This document shows positions 57,828 through 64,000 of a stretch of DNA of 64,000 bases, in pieces. Source of the DNA: Dipteronia dyeriana. Taxonomy: Eukaryota; Streptophyta; Magnoliopsida; Sapindales; Sapindaceae. Where the stretch lies: NCBI GenBank assembly GCA_032871835.1, contig CM065298.1:8977596-9041595 (forward strand). The letters run 5' to 3'. The translations under genes and the position numbers were made by a program. The stretch's first letter is position 1. Each line of letters starts with the position of its first letter. The notes beneath the pieces were generated by a model, which had not been told where the DNA came from, ran no database searches, and was given only the letters and a program-made list of their open reading frames with translations.

Positions 57828-57947
57828 TTATCTTTGTAAAATAGCGCAGTCTGATCCTTATCTTTGTAAAATAGCGCAGTCTGATCCTTATCTTTGTAAA
57901 ATAGCGCAGTCTGATCCTTATCTTTGTAAAATATCGCTTTCTGATCC
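57828..57947 (+). promoter_or_regulatory. 30-bp direct repeats upstream of the viral promoter
   Basis: Three perfect copies of a 30-bp unit (TTATCTTTGTAAAATAGCGC + AGTCTGATCC) at 57828-57917 are followed by a diverged fourth (57918-57947). They end about 45 bp before the TATA box, the position of an upstream activator in caulimovirid promoters. Confidence 0.75.
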
Positions 57948-57993
57948 TGATCTCTATCTCTAAAGAGTGATCAACAGGATCTGGTTCCCTTCC

Positions 57994-58050
57994 TTATAAA
58001 AGGAAGAGCTAGCCTCTTTGTAAGAGGGAACGAAAAGAAATAAAAAAGAG
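57994..58050 (+). promoter_or_regulatory. Viral TATA box and downstream poly(A)-type signal
   Basis: CTTATAAAAGG (about 57994-58004) is a TATA box. AAATAAAAAAGAGG (about 58039-58052) could act as the poly(A) signal, which in caulimovirids lies a short distance downstream of the start site and makes the transcript terminally redundant. From here to 58431 runs a non-coding leader-like stretch. Confidence 0.6.
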
Positions 58051-58442
58051 GATTATGGTTTTCATCTCGATGTCTAGCTAAATAGTTTCTCTCTCTCCCA
58101 ATCTTCAACTGACCCTATGTCTGAAACTATGGTTCTCCAAGGTCCCAGTATGCTCTGTGCTTGCCTCTTATGAGGATCCTGCATATCAGAACAGATCTTG
58201 TATACTAGTTTGGTATATCGGCTGGACACCCTGGACACATCCGGAACCAGTATGTTTGCTGGCTAGGATGAACTCAGGTTTAACAAAGCCACGTACTGAC
58301 TAGGCTGGCCTGCAGACCTCCATCCATCTCTGTCAGAGTCTGACCGGAACAGTACCCTATTAGGCCGAAGGATGGCCGCCAGTGGGGAAAACCCGGTTTG
58401 TGGTCCTTTCCGTGAGATGGTAGTGGAGCTCTAACCCTAAAT

Positions 58443-58690
58443 GGATATATATATGATGTTATAATAATGTTTATTATATCATATATATATATTATACATT
58501 ATATAATATATATAAATATTATATTTTCTATACCATATTATTATATATAATACATGTAATATTCTATATTAATATATAATAATATCAAATAATATATATA
58601 CATATATAATGTAATAATATGTTATAGATCATTATATATAATAATATTATTTATTAATATACGTAATATTATAGTCTATGTTGTTATATA
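58443..58690. repeat. TA-rich core of the interrupted MITE
   Basis: Nearly pure A/T with many ATATAT and TAATAT runs, lying between the right viral junction and the right MITE arm. Insertion of endogenous caulimovirids into TA-rich DNA is a known tendency. Confidence 0.6.
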
Positions 58691-58870
58691 TATAAGAAGG
58701 GCACTCTGGTCATTTGAATCTCTTGTTCCGTCCTGTCCCAACCATACCAAACGCATAACAGTACAATTTATAGTTCTGTCCAGACCTTCCAAACACAATA
58801 TAGAACAACATGTTCAGTCCTGTCCAGTCTCACATTATCTTGTCCCATCTCCGTACCAAACGCACCCTTG

Positions 58871-59146
58871 TTGTTCTTGTGTTTTTTCCCTTGCTATGCA
58901 GGTGTTATCAATAATAATAATAATATATATATATATACCACTTCTCGGTTATCACAAACATATAAATAAAATAAAATAAAATAAAATTAACAAATGTAAG
59001 AAATATAATAATAACGAAGTAATAACAAATAAAATGACAATTTTTTAAATAATAATAAAAGTTGATTATATAAATTGGAAAAATAGCTGTTGATGGTTTA
59101 TTTAAAGAGTAATGAATGCCCCGTAAGTCAAATTAACACATTATAG
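58871..59146. other. AT-rich intergenic DNA, nothing recognised
   Basis: Contains (AAT)n(TA)n near 58911-58937 and (AAAT)n near 58965-58990. No gene was found. Confidence 0.5.
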
Positions 59147-59154
59147 GTTATTAT

Positions 59155-60066
59155 TAGGGGTGGGCACCAACCCGCCAACCCAACCCAATCCAATCCGATC
59201 AACCCGACTAGATTGGGTTGGGTTGCTTTTAAAATTGGGTTGGGTTGGGTTGAGTTGATTTAATAAACTATAACCCAACCCAATCCGACAACCCGATATA
59301 AATAATAAAAAATGAATTAAATAATTTTATTTACTATTAGATTTATTATGAAATCTTTTTTTTTTAAATAATTAAAAAGTTTACTCATGCACCATTTATA
59401 ATATTTTAAATGATAAATATAAATACATTATTTTAAATATCGTATACCGTAATATATAATACATTTATTAAAAATATGTGATTATATTAATATATTATCT
59501 TCATCTTTTGTATTAAATGACACATCCTTTATTATACTTTAAAATGTTATTTTTTCTTTAGAATTTGATTAAGAATTTAGTAGAAAAAGTCTAATAATTG
59601 TATATAAACTCAAACTATTATGTTGGTTAAAATAAATAATAGATTATCCTACCATAGGATATTTGACGAAATGATTATAATTGTAAAATGGATGGGAGAC
59701 TTAGATGGATACTTTCCAAGTTAGATAAATTGCTATATTTAAATTTTTTAATTGTGTAAAAGATATTTAAATAATTTATATTATATGTTATGATTTGATT
59801 TTGATGCTTTTAAGTAATCTAAATTCAACGTGATATGATATTATGGTGAAAAATTATTTTAAATTTGATTTTTGATATAACAAAATTTGAATTTAAATAT
59901 TTTTTTTCTATTGGATTTTAAAAGCCCAACCCGATCAACCCAACCCGATCCAACCCGACAAATATTGGGTTGGGTTGGGTTGGGTTGGGTTAAAATTTAC
60001 GTTGGGTTGGATTGGGTTGACAAATTTTCAACCCAACCCAACCCAACCCGAAAACGCCCACCCCTA
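59155..60066. mobile_element. hAT-type MITE with GGGTTGGGTT-rich inverted arms
   Basis: The ends are TAGGGGTGGGC and GCCCACCCCTA, inverted. The flanks are GTTATTAT (59147-59154) and ATTATTAT (60067-60074), an 8-bp duplication with 7 matches, as produced by hAT transposases. Both subterminal regions are built of AACCCAACCC / GGGTTGGGTT repeats in opposite orientation (59175-59300 and 59920-60050), able to form a large stem. The centre is AT-rich. No transposase is present; the 69-codon frame is an artefact. Confidence 0.8.
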
Positions 60067-60074
60067 ATTATTAT

Positions 60075-60349
60075 AGCAGAGGACTTCTCTAGTTAAAACC
60101 AACTTATGTCCTAACTCATCCACACCAGGATGAAATTTATGAATTTAGTGATATTAATTGTATGAATGTTAAGATCAATGATATGTGGTTTGGCGAATTT
60201 TGAAAAAAATTTGGATCTAAAACTATTTATCTCTTTTATTTTCCTATGTTTTGCCATTTTTTTTAAAATATTTTAATTTAAAAAATTTAGAAAAATTAGT
60301 TCCCAAACTTTAAATTTTTTGAAATCTTTCTATAAATATATTTTATCAC
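60075..60349. other. AT-rich intergenic DNA, nothing recognised
   Basis: No coding, RNA or repeat signal beyond A/T runs. Confidence 0.5.
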
Positions 60350-60352
60350 TTA

Positions 60353-60910
60353 GGTAGTGTCTGGTTACCATGATGGAATGAGAATTAAAATGGTAATAGG
60401 AATAAGAATAGAAATTGGAATATAAATGAATGGAAAGCTGATTTCTTTGTTTGGTTGAGACTTTAGAATCAATATCTGAATCAGTAATATTTTATTTGGG
60501 TAACAACTGAATGAAATGGAATCAACTGTATTTTGACTAAAATACCCCTAATTACAAAACATTTATAATAATATTATATGTTATGGATAATAATAATAAA
60601 AAAGATGAAAGTATATTATGTGTTAGTAATATTAATACTATTATATATTTACATTATAATATATATATAAATATTATTATGTAAATTATTATATAATATA
60701 TAATATATAATGTATATATATATATATTATGTAATTTAATAATATATAATATATAATATAAATAATTAGAAAATAAAATATATATTTTGGATAATAATAA
60801 TAATAATATAAAAGTTATAATATAATTTGTATAATATAATATATAATGTGTAATACATATAATATATATATATATATAATAAAATATAATATATATTTTG
60901 GATAAATATA

Positions 60911-60953
<43 letters not shown>

Positions 60954-61174
60954 TTTGGAATGAGGGTATTTTTGGAATAGAGTTGAGGTATAGAGAGTCA
61001 TTTTTAGAAAAGAAAATGTGTTAATGAAATGGAATAAATATACCATTGGTTTTTGGATGAAATGTTCATTCCACCAAAATGGTAGAATCTCTATTCCAAT
61101 GGAATGTCCTTTTAACAAACCAAATAAATGGAATAAATTTCTTTTCATGCTCTTCCATCCTATCAAACGCCATC
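60353..61174. mobile_element. PIF/Harbinger-like MITE with TA-rich centre
   Basis: The left end is GGTAGTGTCTGGTTACCATGATGGAATG. The right end, reverse-complemented, is GATGGCGTTTGATAGGATGGAAGAGCATG. TTA flanks both sides (60350-60352 and 61175-61177). Inner inverted blocks (TTGGTTGAGACT / TTTGGTTTGTTAAA and GGAATGGAAT-type) are also present. The centre (60560-60950) is (TA)n-like. There is no protein; the 170-codon minus frame is low complexity. Confidence 0.65.
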
Positions 61175-61186
61175 TTAGTTGAAAAT

Positions 61187-61624
61187 TTCAATGAATGTGG
61201 ATGGTCTTCCTTTTTAATCATCTTTCTCCAACTTTACCGTCAACATTATCTATTAAAGTAAGTCTATTTTAAAAAGTACACATAAATCTTTCCTTTTGAC
61301 AAAAAGGTCTGATAAATTTCAATTTTATTTATATTTTGTTTGGAAAGTTTTTTTTCATAAATTTTAAAATTTGGTAAAGTTTCTTTGGAAAAGGCATAAA
61401 AGCATTCATCGGTCTACTTCCATTATTGGATTAGTTATATATGGCCCCACAAAATGCCAGTAGGTAGCATATTCATTAAAAAGAAAAAATACCACCATCA
61501 AAGTAAATTTTCACTTTTTGCCTGTATAAAAACCTGAAGCACATGGCAGCATTTTCATATCCAAAAACTCAATTTATCCATTGTCTTGTAATTGCAGTAT
61601 TTCAAATTACCATCTCTCAAAATT
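61187..61624 (+). promoter_or_regulatory. Upstream region of CNL2
   Basis: TATAAA at 61525-61530 lies about 95 bp before the CNL2 ATG (61625), a sensible core promoter. 61187-61450 is paralogous to 47270-47520 and 48028-48060. No defence-specific element was assigned with confidence. Confidence 0.5.
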
Positions 61625-63903
61625 ATGGCTGATGCAATTGTTTCCGTTGTCTTGGAGCAATTGGCTTCAATTGCTCGTCAACAGATTCAACAAGAAGTGA
61701 CACAGCTATGGGGTGTCAACAAAGAAGTAAAAAGGCTGACTAGCAATTTCGAAGCCATTCAAGCTGTGCTCGTTGATGCAGAGCAAAGGCAAGTGAAGGA
61801 GAAAAGTGTGAGAGTCTGGTTAGAAAAGCTCAAAGATGTATCCTACGATGCTGAAAACGTGTTGGATAAGTGGAACACTTCAAAGCTGAAATTGCAAATT
61901 CAGAGAGCTGAAAATGCTCTTACGCTTAAGAAGAAGGTATGTTCCTTCTCCTTCTTCATATCATCTCACTTGTAGGGATGGGAGGAATAGGAAAAACAAC
62001 TCTTGCTCAACTTGTTTATAACAGTAATGAGGTAAAAATGAGTTTTGAAAAAAGAATGTGGGTATGTGTATCGGATCCATTTGATGTGTTAAAGGTCGCC
62101 AAAGCCATTGCTGTTGCTTTAGAATGCCCTGCCTCTGAATTAGTTGATCTGGAATCTTGTGTACAAAAGATTTCTCAATCCATTAGAGGTAAAAAGTTTC
62201 TTCTTGTCTTAGACGATGTCTGGACAGAAGACCATAATGCATGGGAACCATTACACCACTGTCTAGGGAATGGTCTTTCTAGGAGTAAAATTTTGGTAAC
62301 CACACGTAAGCAAACAGTTGCTCGTATGATGGATTCAACCGATGTTATCCCAATTAAGGAGTTGTCTGAAGAGCATTGCTGGTCAATGTTCAAATGCTTA
62401 GCATTTTCCGGTAGATCTGACTTGGAGTGTAGAGAACTAGAAGATATTGGTAAGGAAATTTTAAGTAAGTGTAAGGGTTTGCCTCTTGCAGCAAAGACTA
62501 TGGGGAGTCTCTTGTGCTTTAAGAGAACTAGAAATGAATGGGAAAGTATCTTAGATAGTGAGACGTGGGTACTTAAAGAGTTGGGGAAGGATATATTTTA
62601 TGCTCTTATGCTCAGTTATAATGAATTGCCTCCTTTAGTCAAAAGATGTTCCTCATATTGTGCTATCTTTCCAAAGGATTACCAATTAGTTAAAGACGAG
62701 TTAATTAAGTTGTGGATGGCTCAGGGTTATTTAGAATTAGAACAAAATAAGGAGATGGAGATGATAGGTGAAGATTATTTTAACATCTTAGGGACATGTT
62801 CCTTCTTCCAAGAGTTCATAAAAGATGATATTGGTAACATCATACGATGTAAGATGCATGACATAGTACATGACTTTGCTCAATTTCTCACCAAGAATGA
62901 ATGTTTTGCATTGACCGATAAAGACTTTGGAGAATCAAGCATTAACGCTTTGTTTGAGAAAGCCCGTCATTTACTTTTGATGGTTAATGAAAATAGTTCC
63001 TTTCCTTTCTCTACTTGTAATATCAAAAACCTGCACAGCCTTTTGATTCAATTTGAATTTGGTGACCATTCAGTTGATGGAGTCTTGCTTAAGGTTTTGG
63101 GTCAAAATACATGCTTAAGGGCATTAGCAATGGCGGGTACTACCAATTTTGATATGATGACCGGTTGGGAAACTTATTATCCAATAAGGTTGGAAAAACG
63201 TCCGAGAGAGATAAGAAAGCTAATACATTTGAGGTATCTTGACTTAAGTAAAAATGTGGGGTTAGAGATGTTACCGGAAACATTATGTGAATTATATAAT
63301 TTGCAAACCTTAAATATTTCTTTATGTGTGAATCTTAAGAAACTACCTCAAGGAATATGGAAGTTAATCAACCTAAGACATTTAGAAAATAAATGTACTG
63401 ATTCTCTAAAATACATGCCCAAAGGAATTCAGAATTTAACATGTCTTAGGACATTATACGAATTTCATATGAGTGACGGTGATTATAGCAGCAAAGCATG
63501 TTCAATTCAATGTTTGAATCAATTTTGCCACCTTGAGGGATTAGTTTGTATAAAACGTTTGGGAAATTTGACAAATGTGATTGAGGCTCGGAGAATACAA
63601 CTTACAAATAAGAAAAACATTAATAAATTGGAATTTGACTTCAGCGGGTCCGACTCGGTGAACAATGAAGCAATTCTTGAAGCTTTGCAACCTCCCCCAG
63701 ATTTACTATCGTTAGCAATATCAAAGAACGCAGGCACCGCGTTACCCATTTGGATGACATCATTAACAAATTTGAGAGGTATAGCCTGTGATGAATGGAT
63801 CAACTGTGAGCAACTTCCTCCATTAGGAAACGTGACATCTCTCGAATCAATTTATATACAGGGAATAAAGAGAGTGAAAAGGGTGGGTAGGCAAACGATT
63901 TGA
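61625..63903 (+). pseudogene. CNL2: Rx-type CC-NB-ARC-LRR resistance gene, frameshifted and 3'-truncated
   Basis: ATG at 61625 opens an Rx-type coiled coil: MADAIVSVVLEQLASIARQQ, then DAEQRQVKEKSVRVWLEKLKD (an EDVID-like region in the position of LKDVSYDAE) and a run to LKKKV. Near 61937-61970 about 70-80 codons of the usual linker are missing and the frame changes. The GT..AG pair there would be under 40 nt and does not restore the frame. The next frame (from 61939) has GMGGIGKTT (P-loop), LVLDDVW, SKILVTTR, GLPLAAKTMGSLL, CSSYCAIFPKDYQL, KMHDIVHDFAQFL and LRRs. It stops at 63903, where LRR sequence runs straight into the SDR exon. The family role is intracellular pathogen sensing. It is probably non-functional. 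Confidence 0.85.
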
Positions 63904-64000
63904 AGGGAAAGTAGCGATCGTCACTGCTTCGACTCAGGGCATCGCCGAGCTGCTCGGCTTGGAAAGTTGGAGGTTGTTGTCTCTTCTCGAAAGCAGGTTC
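63897..64000 (+). pseudogene. IBR1/SDRA-like exon 1, second copy, fused to the CNL2 LRR
   Basis: From GGCAAACGATTTGAAGGG onward the sequence follows the copy at 38058-38166, including the same shortened glycine motif (CAGGGCATCGCCGAGCTGCTCGG) and the exon end CGAAAGCAGGTT. It differs after GGCTTGGA (a short indel near 63960-63975). The exon lacks its own ATG here because the deletion junction with CNL2 falls inside it. It runs off the window. Confidence 0.75.

Larger units (their letters stand above)
51563..58442 (+). mobile_element. Endogenous caulimovirid (petuvirus/florendovirus-like), about 6.9 kb
   Basis: One near-full-length pararetrovirus copy. The order is tRNA-Met primer site, movement protein, coat protein with CCHC, aspartic protease, RT, RNase H, a C-terminal extension, then a promoter and leader. 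There are no LTRs and no integrase, which separates it from retrotransposons. The coding region looks like one original polyprotein, now broken by two frameshifts and three in-frame stops, so this copy cannot encode a full set of proteins. The 11-base ACCCTAAATGG occurs at both junctions (51567-51577 and 58432-58442). Single-polyprotein caulimovirids are known as petuviruses and florendoviruses; which group this belongs to needs an RT tree. Confidence 0.88.
51379..58867. mobile_element. MITE (PIF/Harbinger-like) split by the caulimovirid
   Basis: The left arm (51379-51565) starts GGGTGCGTTTGGTACG. The right arm (about 58690-58867), reverse-complemented, starts GGGTGCGTTTGGTACGG. The two arms stay alignable for about 180 bp, down to ACAAG..TCAAA..ACCAA/ACCAGAG..CCCT. 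The flanking duplication is TTG (51376-51378 and 58868-58870), a variant of the TTA class. The original element would have been a few hundred bp with a TA-rich centre (58450-58690 survives). The viral copy sits at the arm/centre border. Confidence 0.7.

Noticed and set aside
57718..57963. 81-codon frame with repeated LCKIAQSDPY
   Set aside because: Produced by the 30-bp promoter repeat of the caulimovirid, in a different frame from the viral coding region.
60654..61166. 170-codon minus-strand frame
   Set aside because: Mostly Ile/Tyr from (TA)n repeats inside a MITE; low complexity, no domain.
61937..61975. Intron joining the CC and NB-ARC parts of CNL2
   Set aside because: The GT..AG interval is about 39 nt, below plant intron minimum, and splicing gives the wrong frame; deletion plus frameshift fits better.
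1..64000. CRISPR arrays, operons, prokaryotic mobile systems
   Set aside because: The window is eukaryotic; the repeats have no spacer structure and no bacterial genes are present.

Overview
The window is nuclear DNA of a eudicot plant, probably a woody species; I cannot name the species from sequence alone. The evidence is a 14-exon LRR receptor kinase with GT-AG introns, Rx-type CC-NB-ARC-LRR resistance-gene copies, Ty1/copia and hAT elements, several MITE families, and AT-rich intergenic DNA with (TA)n and (CT)n tracts. There are no operons. Most of the 64 kb is transposon-derived or duplicated resistance-gene flank.

Layout. 1-8.2 kb: AT-rich DNA with four decayed retrotransposon-like units (590-4770) and a probable 2.1-kb solo LTR (4865-6944). 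8.2-16.3 kb: decayed resistance-gene flank, a 342-bp TRIM with perfect target-site duplications, a Harbinger-like MITE and one exon resembling the tRNA m3C methyltransferase (METTL2/6) family. 16.3-21 kb (minus strand): the one gene that looks complete, a malectin-like LRR-I receptor kinase whose 14 exons join in phase to 892 aa. A poly(A) retroposon has landed exactly on one of its splice acceptors. 21.9-26.5 kb: a Mutator-like non-autonomous element with 9-bp duplications, SINE-like tracts, a small hAT-like MITE and a truncated copia element. 28-33.2 kb: a copia element with LTRs differing at one base but a badly broken coding region. 33.7-34.5 kb: a copia solo LTR with a perfect 5-bp duplication. 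35.6-38.3 kb: truncated resistance gene CNL1 followed by pieces of an SDR (IBR1/SDRA-like) gene. 40-44.2 kb: a decayed hAT transposon inserted in a duplicated flank. 46.8-50.1 kb: orphan resistance-gene upstream sequence and a TCGAT-rich nested minisatellite. 50.5-58.9 kb: a second Harbinger-like copy, then another MITE split by an endogenous caulimovirid (plant pararetrovirus) of about 6.9 kb. 59.2-61.2 kb: two more MITEs. 61.6-64 kb: resistance gene CNL2, frameshifted and truncated into a second copy of the SDR fragment.

How it fits together. The backbone is a resistance-gene cluster that expanded by segmental duplication of the unit [CNL + SDR fragment + downstream flank]. Degenerate copies of that flank recur at about 8.2-10.2, 14.4, 26.9-28, 33.2-35.6 and 38.9-40 kb. 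Transposons then broke up the copies. CNL1 and CNL2 are damaged in different places but share a nearly identical tract over the kinase-2/RNBS-B region, consistent with gene conversion. The most unusual object is the caulimovirid copy. It sits inside the AT-rich core of a MITE, and its reading frame stays open for roughly 270 codons past RNase H, apart from single stops, ending in a Cys/His cluster. No complete, previously undescribed system was proven.
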